Shown here piece after piece: positions 17,801-25,200 of a stretch of DNA of 64,000 bases. The stretch's first letter is position 1, and each line of letters opens with the position of its first letter. Both the position numbers and the translations under genes were made by a program. The notes beneath the pieces are model-generated. The model did no database searches, was not told the DNA's origin, and was given only the letters and a program-made list of their open reading frames with translations. Source of the stretch: Pseudomonadales bacterium (GTDB lineage Bacteria > Pseudomonadota > Gammaproteobacteria > Pseudomonadales > Azotimanducaceae); the NCBI GenBank assembly GCA_028285415.1, contig JANQPF010000026.1, positions 1 to 64,000 on the forward strand, in the 5' to 3' direction.

Positions 17801-20569
17801 CGAGGCTGTCAATCCGTCAGGATTTGTTAGCGTTGTCGACAAACCAAACCGCAGATCAAAAGTTGAATCAGTGTCCCTGAGGTAGGGATCGGTCATCGTC
17901 TGCGGAAACCGGTTCCATTCAAAATCACTTTGACTGACACTCCGAGATGCAACATCGACTCCCGATACAGTATTCGCAGTTATCTGGCCTCTACCGTTTC
18001 GAGTTAGCGTCGAGGTCAGCTCAAGATCCAAATCGTTTGGGAAAGAAGTGGTCGAGTGTATGGAAGACTTGTTTCCATCCTTCGCGAACGTCTGAACAGC
18101 GGTAACTGGGCTGAGCGTTGGCGTGTCTGAGACTCTTTCTATCTGATCAACAAAACCGATAACCCAATTAGTCGTGTCATTGTTCAAGTTGGTACTGACG
18201 GCCTCACTCCGGACTTCCCCTTGCAGGGTTTTGGTTCCGGTATATGCGCCCCAATGACCAGTAATATCCGTGAACGTCCCCGTAGAGGATGAGCCGAACC
18301 TCGTGGTGACCTTCTCCTGCACAACATGGCCGTTCGTTCCGGACTGACAGGCCCCGCCACTCGAAAGTGAGGTCAAACAGAGTTCCCGCTCCACGAACCT
18401 AGTTGAAGAGACCAACCCGAATTCGTAGCGCGTATGCCACTCCTCTGCGACGTGAGGGATGTCGTTACCAAGGGTATAAAGGGTCGACAGTTTCCGCTGC
18501 GTACGAGAGAGTCTTACTGGACTACCCATGTGCTCGGTCGACTCGACTATCTGATCGACCCAAGGCATGCGACCCTGGTAGAGGTACGAGATTGCGTGTT
18601 TGCGATAAGTTGTGAGGTCGTGTGTTGTGTGCAACGAAAGAATGTCGTACATCGGGATGTCGTGTTGAGTACGCGACGTGGCGTAGAAACCCACGAATCC
18701 ATATCCACCACCAAACTCATACCGAGCATTCTCGTCATACAAAAATGTCGTTCGTCGCGGATTCAGCGACCCGTCAATCGGTGACCTTCGGTGCTCCTCA
18801 ACGACCATACGCCCTCGTGACGGCAGTGTTGTAGTTCCGAGTGCATAGATACTGCCGTTGTCTTGGCAAATGTCGCAGCCATCGAGCTCTAGCACGTGAG
18901 CCCCGAATCCAGGCAACAACTCGTAGTCCACCTCGTCCCAAAGCCCCAATCCATCATCGACCCGCGAGACGACATTGTTGAACTCAACCTCTGGTTCTGT
19001 CCCCGTGATCCAAGTCAGCTGAAGCGGTTCTGTGCAACTTAGGGAGGAGCCACTGATGTCGTACCCACAGTGTTGGACCTGCTCCAAGCGACGGTAGGTT
19101 GAAGTCGTATCAAGCTCTGTATCGAACCGATACAAAGCTACGTTCACCGGTCCCGAGCCTGAATCGATAGTTGTGAAGATGTGGTCAAGTGCAAAGGGTT
19201 GATTGAAAACGCCTGGGACATTTTCGAGCCCGAGATTTACCTCGGTGGTGTCCTCTCTCTCGATGTATCGAAATTGAATCTCAGCGCCGTCGTAGTGAAT
19301 GAAGTGTGGGACCGCAACGCCAGCACTGGGACGCGCAAGCCAGCGATACGTAATGACGTTACCGTAGTCGTCTGTGTCGCTTGCCAGTTTCCATGAATAT
19401 ACGACAGAGCTATTCGACGGCGAGACACGTTGACTACCATCAATGCCGTATACTTGGAGGCGGCCGTCTGGTAGGTAAACTTCGAAAGAGCGTGTTCCCG
19501 CCGAAATCGAACCCTGAGCAACAACTTTGACGCCGACGTTGTGGAGTACGGTGTAAACCGCGTTATCCGCCCAGTAGCTAGTCCCAGAGTCGAGTCTTAG
19601 GTCGTTGCCACCGAAACAGAGGTGATCAGTCGCGTCAAGCTCAAGCGCCCCACCCACGCCTCTACGACAACGACGAATCTCAGGTATTCCGGATATCCCC
19701 CACCCATAACCTAGTGAACTTGCTACTTTCGTGTCGTCAATCAGCTTTCGTCCACCTCCCGAGTTATACAACAGGGAAAGCTGGGGTTGATGGCCCGCAA
19801 CACCAGCGGGGACTCTAAGCGAAATCGCGGCAAGCGACTGCCCTCTGTCATCAACTCGGAACACATAGGGCAAAGCACCCGCAAGAGTTGCGGTAGAAGT
19901 CGTGGTTTCGGCAGCGAGTACAGCAGGGTCATCAAACTCGAACTGACCGGTTCCCGCGTTTTCAAAGACTGTAAATCCGCCAGTGATCCAAGAAACGGAG
20001 AAGTCGGCATACCCATCACCCGTCACGTCTGACATGGTCACGATGGCACTTGCCAGTGAAACGTCTTGTCCGTTGATCTCAGAGAATTGATCCAGGACAA
20101 CCGGTGCGACGCCTTGTGCAGTACCCGTGAGCAGCACCGACTGGTCGCCAAGCGCCAGACCCTGGACGAAAATGTCACTAGTGCCGTCGTTGTCGTAATC
20201 GCCGAATGACACACCCAAAGTCTGTGCGGTGAGCGTGCTCACATCAACACTGTTGTCCAAAACTGGAGAGTTAAACGAGCCCGTTGACGTGCCCGTCAGC
20301 AAATAGGATTCGTCCACCTGAACCGCAATAGGGGTAATCAGACCGATCCCCAAGAAAACCAAGTCAGGTTTACGCTTTAGGTAGATGTCTTCATGGCCGT
20401 CCGCGTTGACCAATCCGCGGTAAACCTCGTATTTACTGAACGAAAGCTCCTCGGCCACCACAAAGGGCGCGACCAGAAGTAGTGCGAGGGCCAAGGCGTG
20501 CATGAAACTGGGCCTGCTGTCGCTAGCTCTTTCTTCGAACGCTAAATTCATCTTTCTGAATCCCCTCAT
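14855..20569 (-). CDS. Large Sec-exported SpvB/RHS-repeat protein, polymorphic-toxin-like
   Basis: This 1904-aa protein starts at ATG 20569 with AGAGGA six bases upstream. It has a signal peptide (hydrophobic core about residues 23-38, cut after FVVA), then FG-GAP/VCBS-type repeats (GDYDNDGTSDIF, DVTGDGYADF). A SpvB-like domain around 240-300 follows (AISLRVPAGVAGHQPQLSLL). Many YD/RHS repeats run over about 900-1600, and the RHS core RIYDPRLGRFLQADP lies near 1635. The last 240 residues differ in character. They have a linker, then a tip of about 75 aa with HGEIPDYVP and HRNRIREEQQLLRQIEKV that I do not recognise but which sits where toxin domains occur. The shell presumably encloses the tip; the immunity gene follows. 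Confidence 0.88.
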   Translation of the reverse strand: MRGFRKMNLAFEERASDSRPSFMHALALALLLVAPFVVAEELSFSKYEVYRGLVNADGHEDIYLKRKPDLVFLGIGLITPIAVQVDESYLLTGTSTGSFNSPVLDNSVDVSTLTAQTLGVSFGDYDNDGTSDIFVQGLALGDQSVLLTGTAQGVAPVVLDQFSEINGQDVSLASAIVTMSDVTGDGYADFSVSWITGGFTVFENAGTGQFEFDDPAVLAAETTTSTATLAGALPYVFRVDDRGQSLAAISLRVPAGVAGHQPQLSLLYNSGGGRKLIDDTKVASSLGYGWGISGIPEIRRCRRGVGGALELDATDHLCFGGNDLRLDSGTSYWADNAVYTVLHNVGVKVVAQGSISAGTRSFEVYLPDGRLQVYGIDGSQRVSPSNSSVVYSWKLASDTDDYGNVITYRWLARPSAGVAVPHFIHYDGAEIQFRYIEREDTTEVNLGLENVPGVFNQPFALDHIFTTIDSGSGPVNVALYRFDTELDTTSTYRRLEQVQHCGYDISGSSLSCTEPLQLTWITGTEPEVEFNNVVSRVDDGLGLWDEVDYELLPGFGAHVLELDGCDICQDNGSIYALGTTTLPSRGRMVVEEHRRSPIDGSLNPRRTTFLYDENARYEFGGGYGFVGFYATSRTQHDIPMYDILSLHTTHDLTTYRKHAISYLYQGRMPWVDQIVESTEHMGSPVRLSRTQRKLSTLYTLGNDIPHVAEEWHTRYEFGLVSSTRFVERELCLTSLSSGGACQSGTNGHVVQEKVTTRFGSSSTGTFTDITGHWGAYTGTKTLQGEVRSEAVSTNLNNDTTNWVIGFVDQIERVSDTPTLSPVTAVQTFAKDGNKSSIHSTTSFPNDLDLELTSTLTRNGRGQITANTVSGVDVASRSVSQSDFEWNRFPQTMTDPYLRDTDSTFDLRFGLSTTLTNPDGLTASLDYDDLGRLTSATTGTGDITSISRTNCSNTSLCNPITWGEPAYLVETTVANGVTVQPTRRTYFGPEGEVLLDEVEAFDNADGWRRIERHYDLWGRLKQSSLPYYSVGGTPAYVVYSYGEQGRLVREDRPDGSWTQTSYSQSGADHVVFVSDVVVTSGVSPNEWQTKRSVFNSAGQLTTTQDAYGTSDEVETTYTYTAHGFLDTVRVNNVQVADMNYDAAGNRKSIVEPNSGTTSFEFTALGELKESTDAKGQTTEFLYDLLGRLVERGEDCTSSCASTRSWTYDPVNGYGRIGSAAAPGITHTYVYRSDGLLDSVSSALSLSGFPDNGTRTISYGYANGRLTNTTYPGNLAFDYEYDGGYLARVKSGSLVVDEVDSLSAFGQPTRRTLGNGLIIQHGVDSDTGAITSIQTGTGSLPASVQDLEYEWRSNSHLHRRIDRRPTLDLQETFDYDALNRLDSSLESASNRLLDFDYDLFGNLETKTSNQSGDLDVTSYQYTNPHRLTSATIGGVSTTFGYDANGNITSYNAAGTANDKSIGFDAGNRATAVTLGSTSSPAAEEEFWYGPDGDRFLRKASWLDGSTTKVSWTVYLLNGSYEEVIPIHDVATDRYRKLQVTSSVLHRVREPNSGGAVASTEYVLRDNVGSVDVVTSSAQTVLHRTSFDAFGARRESSWDADLSAAGFSAILGDVELNTSRGFTDHELLDRAELVHMNGRIYDPRLGRFLQADPLVQTPSFSQSYNRYAYVLNSPLSFVDPSGFCAEVLEQDQYEPQVRRTPCYDTSLPNFVGQVLWFTDYEYAGRRFQDLIKDYLPPQSEFEDFQNQLRGTLGESGTGFGFLMYHSDIAFEYFDVTGPFYDSAAAISDGEVLVAIGAVGDIALRRVGIFKGSRGGGSKRFGNNQRGTIGDLNDLKLDRTGKVHGEIPDYVPNNATREQLEELRDDLRTSIRTRNQEAIRLGEDGPHRNRIREEQQLLRQIEKVLSGS

Positions 20570-20597
20570 AGTTTTCCTCTCCGCGAGAAAACGCCCT

Positions 20598-20933
20598 TTA
20601 AAAGTACGTCTCCTGCAAGGCCAGGAAGTCCGCGTTGCAATCGTCGTTCGATGAATACGCCCTGAGCTTTCTACCTGAGGTATAGGCAGTTAGGGCAAGA
20701 CCCAAGAGTCTGTTTAAAGTTGCGTCGTCGTGCTGGCTATGCACTAACTTTGCCTCGAGATTGCAACCAGGGATGCTCTGATGCGTCGCACTGCTCTCGA
20801 AAGCTATTCGCGTTTCCTTTGTGGTAGCGAAGTGGTAAACCTTGATTCCTTTGACGAGGCCGAACGCAATGTTGTCTCCAGCTAAGGCAACACCGGGCAG
20901 CAATACCAAAATGGAAAGCGCTAAATATCTCAC
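20598..20933 (-). CDS. Small exported Cys-containing protein, island family copy 4
   Basis: This 111-aa protein is read from GTG 20933, chosen because AGGAAG lies 7 nt upstream and a signal peptide (RYLALSILVLLPGVALA) follows at once; the frame is open to 21029 without such support. The mature part has the family pattern: GCNLEAKLVH, then LNRLLGLALTAYTSGRKLRAY, then Cys. It is the most diverged copy. It ends 28 bp before the RHS start on the same strand, so the two are likely co-transcribed. Confidence 0.65.
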   Translation of the reverse strand: MRYLALSILVLLPGVALAGDNIAFGLVKGIKVYHFATTKETRIAFESSATHQSIPGCNLEAKLVHSQHDDATLNRLLGLALTAYTSGRKLRAYSSNDDCNADFLALQETYF

Positions 20934-21104
20934 GCCGTAACTTCCTGTTGTGCCCGATAACGAAAAACGTATCGGGCGTTTTGAATTCGTCTTTAGCACC
21001 GCAAAGCACCTGGACTCGAGGTCGCTCATGCCAGCATCTATCTAAACAATCGATTCCGTCGAGCTAGCATAAGATGCGCTCAACTCGCGACAGGGAACTC
21101 TTCC

Positions 21105-21461
21105 TCAAGGATCGGTAATCAGGCGACTCAGCTTGCAATAGGTACCAGAGGGTATGTCATTCGCAGTTACGCTAACCGTCTTGTCAGCATGCTGTGCGGC
21201 AAGCAACCCCGACAACATAGCGTCATAACCGTTAGTTCCATAAGATATCGATAGCCAAAAACTGTCCGAACAGCCAAAGCCAGGCTGTCCCGGCCCATTG
21301 GGTCGCGGATTAGTCCGTATGTAAATCAGGCCACTTTCGTAGATGGAGATAGCTTCCACTTTTACGTTATGGGTAGTGACCTCCGCCGAATGCGACTGTA
21401 ACGGAAGCATTGGGATGGCAAGAAAAGCGAGCCCCAGCAGGATTTTGTTGCGGTTTGTCAT
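21105..21461 (-). CDS. Small exported Cys-containing protein, island family copy 3
   Basis: This 118-aa protein has a signal peptide ending LQSHSA before EVTTH. The family pattern is clear: GFGCSDSFWLSIS, then YDAMLSGLLAAQHADKTVSVT, then Cys in TYCKLSRL. The layout of strand, helix and strand bracketed by two Cys suggests a small disulfide-bonded beta-rich domain. It lies in the minus-strand series leading into the RHS gene. The function is unknown; roles as a toxin accessory or surface adhesin domain are possible. Confidence 0.68.
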   Translation of the reverse strand: MTNRNKILLGLAFLAIPMLPLQSHSAEVTTHNVKVEAISIYESGLIYIRTNPRPNGPGQPGFGCSDSFWLSISYGTNGYDAMLSGLLAAQHADKTVSVTANDIPSGTYCKLSRLITDP

Positions 21462-21498
21462 ATCCAGTCAGTTCCTTGGTTCACTTGTTCGGGTAACG

Positions 21499-21858
21499 TT
21501 ACTCAACACACTCTTCGCGCTTTCTCTTGAAGAGGGCAGTCTGAGGCTTCAAGTGGTAAGTCCAGTCGCTGTTGAACGCTGCCCTCTGCTCTGTACTGAG
21601 ACCTGGCGGTGGAAGGAGTTGTGACTCGACCACTTCATGATTGCTCATCAGCTCCCATCCCCTGCCACCTAACGCATTCAGCGCATCGTTGAGCCCCCTC
21701 GCGGCGTCACTTCTCCTACGGGCGGTTCTAGTTAACGCTTCAGGGTCCTCCAAATTTACAATTCTGTAGTCCCACGTTTCTGTACACGTTTGAGCACTCG
21801 CAGCATTCGCCATAAGAAGGCTCGCAAAAAGCAAACCTAGACCGACAATTACTTTCAT
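21499..21858 (-). CDS. Exported DUF4177-like small protein
   Basis: This 119-aa protein has a clean signal peptide (ends ASAQ before TCTETWDY) and a CAGGGA ribosome-binding site. The core reads WDYRIVNLEDPEALTRTA, then LNALGGRGWELMSNHEVVES, and ends with TALFKRKREE. This is the W-x-Y ... LN-x-x-G-x-x-GWEL ... FKR pattern of DUF4177-type proteins (recalled family knowledge), here in an exported form. It is the first gene of the minus-strand series that ends with the RHS and putative immunity genes. Confidence 0.65.
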   Translation of the reverse strand: MKVIVGLGLLFASLLMANAASAQTCTETWDYRIVNLEDPEALTRTARRRSDAARGLNDALNALGGRGWELMSNHEVVESQLLPPPGLSTEQRAAFNSDWTYHLKPQTALFKRKREECVE

Positions 21859-22443
21859 ATTGAATCCCTGCCTAGCTATCGATATTGAGGCGATTGAATG
21901 CAGACATAGCGAACAAACCCTCTTGTGTGTTGAATCGGGAGGTCAGAAACCTCCCCGCTTGAGTTGTGAAGCACGGATGAATCTCTTTGCGCCAAGACCC
22001 GCTACCCCAATTTGCTAGTGAATCTCTTTTTCCGACCGACAATTACTATCAGCGGCGTGCCGAGCTAGTTTTAGCACGCGCATGGCCACAAGAGAGCGGT
22101 GACGCAAATTAATCAGAGAAACGGAAGAGTAAGTTCAGAGAAACGGAAGACCGCCTGGAGGTCAGCCTCTACGTGTCAAATGACTTGAAAATCTTTACCC
22201 GCGGTAAGCGGGCGGATGAGTGATCACTATGGTCCCTTGCCGACTCATGTTCGCCCCTTGACGTTGACTTGCACTAGATTCAGGCTCCAACCAGCAAACA
22301 CTTTGGCGCGGTAGTCCACCTTGACGGTCATCGCTTCAAGCATCTGACGCTGACTTAACGCGCTCCGCGATCAACGTACAACATCGGCACCGTGATTATG
22401 TAGGATTAGGGCGTATTGATAAGCAGGCGTGTTCGGAATCTTG
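21859..22443. other. Gene-poor AT-rich region with a 16-bp direct repeat
   Basis: I find no supported gene here. A 16-bp sequence TCAGAGAAACGGAAGA occurs at 22113-22128 and again at 22135-22150, 22 bp apart. The region presumably carries the promoter for the minus-strand gene starting at 21858. No terminator, RNA gene or integrase remnant is recognisable. Confidence 0.5.
22113..22150. repeat. Pair of 16-bp direct repeats
   Basis: TCAGAGAAACGGAAGA is repeated exactly with a 22-bp period (22113-22128, 22135-22150). A period of two helical turns would place both on one DNA face. Paired sites for an excisionase or regulator near an attachment site are possible but unproven. Confidence 0.55.
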
Positions 22444-22764
22444 ATGGATCAGTACTGTTTTCTCGTCGAAGAATTCAAGGAAAACTGGGCGTACATTCGA
22501 CACATAGAGCTATTGCGGCACCGCATGTACCAGCTCTATCTCACGATTACCGCGGCTGTGGTAACAGCGACTGTGGCGATCCTAAACTTGGCAAAACCCG
22601 CTGACAATGCGCGCGTGGTTTTGTCGATTCCGATAGAAGCTGAAAACGCAATTGTTTACGTATCCTGTTTTATATCGGCTTACGGATATTTACTTTGCGC
22701 TTTCGTACTGCGACAGAAACACAGCTACGAACGGTACCGGCATTTTAATCCTGTGATGCTGCTG

Positions 22765-22787
22765 AAAGGGCCCCGCCGGCGAGGGGC
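22765..22787 (-). terminator. Possible terminator downstream of tRNA-Arg(CCT)
   Basis: On the minus strand, GCCCC, an eight-base loop and GGGGC (22787-22770) are followed by CCTTTC. The stem is strong but the T-run is only three bases. It lies about 10 nt past the CCA end of the tRNA, where a terminator would be expected. Confidence 0.35.
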
Positions 22788-22796
22788 GACGAGAAG

Positions 22797-22811
22797 TGGT
22801 AGCCCCGGCAG
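22797..22811. repeat. attR-like 15-bp repeat inside tRNA-Arg 3' end
   Basis: This is the same 15 bp as at 8691-8705. Here it forms the 3' strand of the T-stem and acceptor stem plus the encoded CCA of the tRNA, so integration left the tRNA functional. Confidence 0.8.
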
Positions 22812-22871
22812 GAATCGAACCTGCATCTACCGCTTAGGAGGCGGTCGTTCTATCCATTGAACTACGAGGCC
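22797..22871 (-). tRNA. tRNA-Arg (anticodon CCT)
   Basis: The cloverleaf is complete: acceptor GGCCTCG pairs with CGGGGCT (with G-U pairs), the anticodon arm is CCGCCTCCTAAGCGG with anticodon CCT, the T-arm is GCAGGTTCGATTCCTGC, and CCA is encoded. The D-arm GTTCAATGGATAGAAC is typical. The gene lies 9 bp downstream of the molybdopterin oxidoreductase gene on the same strand. Its 3' end is the integration target of the adjacent island. Confidence 0.95.
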
Positions 22872-22880
22872 GGAGACCGG

Positions 22881-25121
22881 CTATGTTACCCCGTCGTATC
22901 GCTCGACCTCTACCAGACACGTGTTAGCGCTCGGACCTTGAGCGAGCCTTGATGTACCCACGTCACCCGTCAGCACGTTGGGATTGCCGTTCAGCTCGAG
23001 CGTCTGGTCTTGCGGTTTGAACCACGCGCCCGTCGGCAGGAGAACCACGTCTTCGCGCATGTCATCTGCCAGACGGAGCCCGGCCAGACATGCCCCGCGC
23101 TCGTTGAAAACTCTCACCACGTCTCCGGCCTCGAGCCCCCTGGCGCCCGCGGCCGTGGGATGCATGGTCAACGGTTCCCGGCCGGCAATTTTTCCGTCCT
23201 GACTGTAGTTCGCATGGTCGAGCTGACTGTGTAACCGCCGTTCCGGCTGCGGGCTCAAAAGATGCAGCGGGTAGCGTTCGCTGCCCTGCCCGCCCAGGCG
23301 TTCGAACGGTTCCAGCCAGCTGGCGTGCCCGGGGCAGTCTGCGTAGCCGAATTCGGCAATCGCCTCCGAAAAGAGCTCAATTTTGCCGGAGGGGGTGTGC
23401 AACCGGTTGGCTTCGGGATCTTCGCGGAAGGCGCCGAGAAACACCGGACGTTCGTTGAGGTCCGGAATTCGATGCATTCCTTTCTCCCAGAAATCATCGA
23501 ACGCGGGCAGCGCAAAACCCTGACTTTCGGCGCGTTCCGCCGACTCTTCCCACATCTCGCGAATCCACGCCCGCTCGGATTTGCCTTCGGCAAACGCGTC
23601 GAGCACGCCGAGCTCAGCTGCCAGCGCTTTGAAAATCTCGTGGTCGGATCGGGCGTCGTGCTGCGGCGGCAGCGCCTGGCGCATGGCGTGCGCATAGGGG
23701 TCGTGGCTCGAGGCGCAGACGTCTTCGCGTTCGAGGGCCGTGGTGGCGGGAAAGACGATGTCCGCCCACTGTGCAGTAGGCGTCCACCAGGGCTCGTTGA
23801 CGATGACGGTGGCAGGTCTGCGCCAGGCTTCAACCAGACGGTTGAGATCCTGATGATGATGGAACGGATTGCCGCCGGCCCAGTAGATGAGCTCAACGTC
23901 CGGAAACGTAATCTGCCTGCCGTCGTAGTCGATGGTAGCGCCCGGGTGCAGCAGCATATCGGCAATGCGCGCAACGGGGATGGCAAAGCCGGTTGGATTC
24001 CGCCCTTTGTGGAACGGTGCCCAGTTGAAGCGCCGCCAGTGACTGCCGACAAAGCCTTCCGCGCCATAGCCGAAACCGAAACCGCCGCCGGGCAGACCCA
24101 CCTGGCCCAACATGGCTGCCAACGTCACTGTCATCCAGTACGGCTGCTCACCGTGATGCGCTCGCTGCAGGGACCAGGCTGCGGTGACGAAGGTCCGTTT
24201 TGCGGCACAGCGGTGTGCCAGTGACGCGATGATATCCGCGGGCACGTCGCAGACCGCGCTAGCCCATTCGGGGGTTTTAGGCTGACCGTCCGGCTCGCCC
24301 ATGAGGTATGCGCGGACCTGCGCGTACCCGACACAGTGGCTGGCGAGAAAATCCCGATCGGCGAGACCTTCAGATTCGAGAACGTATGCCATGCCGAGCA
24401 TGAGCGCCACATCCGTGCCGGGTCTGCACGACAGCCACTCGCCCTGCACCCAATCCGGCATGTCCTCTGCCGTCGGCCCAACGTTCACAATCTCGATGTC
24501 CCGCGCTACCGCATCGCGCAGCCCCACCTCACTTTGATGCTCCGTAATGCCGCCGTACGCCACCTGCGTGTTTCTGAGTGGCAGACCGCCAAAGGCAATC
24601 ACAAGCTCCGTATGCTGAGCGAGCTCCTGCCAGGTCGTCTGTTCGAGCTCAATCTGCGACCAGGGTGCAACCACGTGCGGCAGGATGACCTGGGCGGCGG
24701 CCGTGCTGTACGAGTTCATCGCCCGGGTGGCGCCGCCGAGCAGGTTCAGAAACCGGTGCAGCTGCGACTGCGCATGGTGGAATCTGCCCGCGCTTGCCCA
24801 CCCGTACGAGCCGGCGAAGATCGACGTATTGCCTTTCTCTTCGATGACGCGCTTCAGCTCCCCTGCGGCCATCTCGGTCGCTTCGTCCCAGGGTACGTCG
24901 ACAAACTCGTCTACGCCGCGCTGCCGCCGATCGCGGCTTTCCAGCCAGCCGCGGCGGACCGCGGGTCGCCGGATACGGGCTTTATGCTGCACGCCATCGA
25001 GCAGACTGCGGCCTATGGCGGAAGGATAAGGATCTTCGGGGATGCCTTGTACGTCCGTGATGGCGCCGTTTTCCACGGTGACATCGTAGACTCCCCATTG
25101 CGTGGCGGTGCGGTACTGCAT
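22881..25121 (-). CDS. Molybdopterin oxidoreductase, DMSO/TMAO/biotin-sulfoxide reductase type
   Basis: This 746-aa protein has the DMSO-reductase-family fold. FAGSYGWASAGRFHHAQSQL sits near residue 110, the Mo-ligand region SYSTAAAQVILPHV (Ser type) near 140, the cofactor-domain motif YWAGGNPFHHHQDLNRL near 405, and the C-terminal domain ends SANTCLVEVERYD. No N-terminal Cys cluster for an Fe-S centre is present, and no twin-arginine signal is visible, so it looks like the cytoplasmic BisC-like branch (inference). ATG 25121 begins MQYRTATQWGVYDV; the frame runs to 25400 but the extra part crosses the divergent neighbour's promoter and is not family-like. Substrate not determined. Confidence 0.88.
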   Translation of the reverse strand: MQYRTATQWGVYDVTVENGAITDVQGIPEDPYPSAIGRSLLDGVQHKARIRRPAVRRGWLESRDRRQRGVDEFVDVPWDEATEMAAGELKRVIEEKGNTSIFAGSYGWASAGRFHHAQSQLHRFLNLLGGATRAMNSYSTAAAQVILPHVVAPWSQIELEQTTWQELAQHTELVIAFGGLPLRNTQVAYGGITEHQSEVGLRDAVARDIEIVNVGPTAEDMPDWVQGEWLSCRPGTDVALMLGMAYVLESEGLADRDFLASHCVGYAQVRAYLMGEPDGQPKTPEWASAVCDVPADIIASLAHRCAAKRTFVTAAWSLQRAHHGEQPYWMTVTLAAMLGQVGLPGGGFGFGYGAEGFVGSHWRRFNWAPFHKGRNPTGFAIPVARIADMLLHPGATIDYDGRQITFPDVELIYWAGGNPFHHHQDLNRLVEAWRRPATVIVNEPWWTPTAQWADIVFPATTALEREDVCASSHDPYAHAMRQALPPQHDARSDHEIFKALAAELGVLDAFAEGKSERAWIREMWEESAERAESQGFALPAFDDFWEKGMHRIPDLNERPVFLGAFREDPEANRLHTPSGKIELFSEAIAEFGYADCPGHASWLEPFERLGGQGSERYPLHLLSPQPERRLHSQLDHANYSQDGKIAGREPLTMHPTAAGARGLEAGDVVRVFNERGACLAGLRLADDMREDVVLLPTGAWFKPQDQTLELNGNPNVLTGDVGTSRLAQGPSANTCLVEVERYDGVT

Positions 25122-25200
25122 CTCGTGCGTTTGCCTTCCTGAAACGAGAGAGGCAGAGTAGAGAAAAGTGCCTTGCTGCGCTACACGAGGAGAGGTGGAG

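Larger units (their letters stand above)
8691..22811. mobile_element. tRNA-Arg-inserted genomic island without an integrase
   Basis: A 15-bp perfect direct repeat, TGGTAGCCCCGGCAG, bounds the segment. The right copy (22797-22811) is the CCA-bearing 3' end of an intact tRNA-Arg(CCT) on the minus strand. The left copy (8691-8705) is an isolated fragment. This is the classic footprint of tyrosine-recombinase integration into a tRNA 3' end (established knowledge). The interior is more AT-rich than both flanks. It carries only hypothetical, exported, toxin-like and defence-like genes, several of them broken. No integrase, excisionase, replication or mobilisation gene is recognisable, so the island is either decayed or was mobilised in trans. 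Confidence 0.8.
22444..22860 (+). pseudogene. Small membrane protein gene, 3' end lost at the attachment site
   Basis: From ATG 22444 (GTG 22429 also possible) the frame encodes MDQYCFLVEEFKENWAYIRH, two membrane helices (about 30-50 and 76-95), and a cytoplasmic tail up to about residue 110 (ERYRHFNPVMLL). After that it reads through a GC-rich hairpin and then antisense through the tRNA-Arg gene, giving an artificial tail that includes SPGRNRTCIYRLGG. The real 3' end was probably replaced when the element integrated. No family is recognised. Confidence 0.45.

Noticed and set aside
20934-21029. Extended start of exported family copy 4
   Set aside because: The extra 32 residues would precede the signal peptide and lack a ribosome-binding site. 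GTG 20933 has AGGAAG at the right distance.
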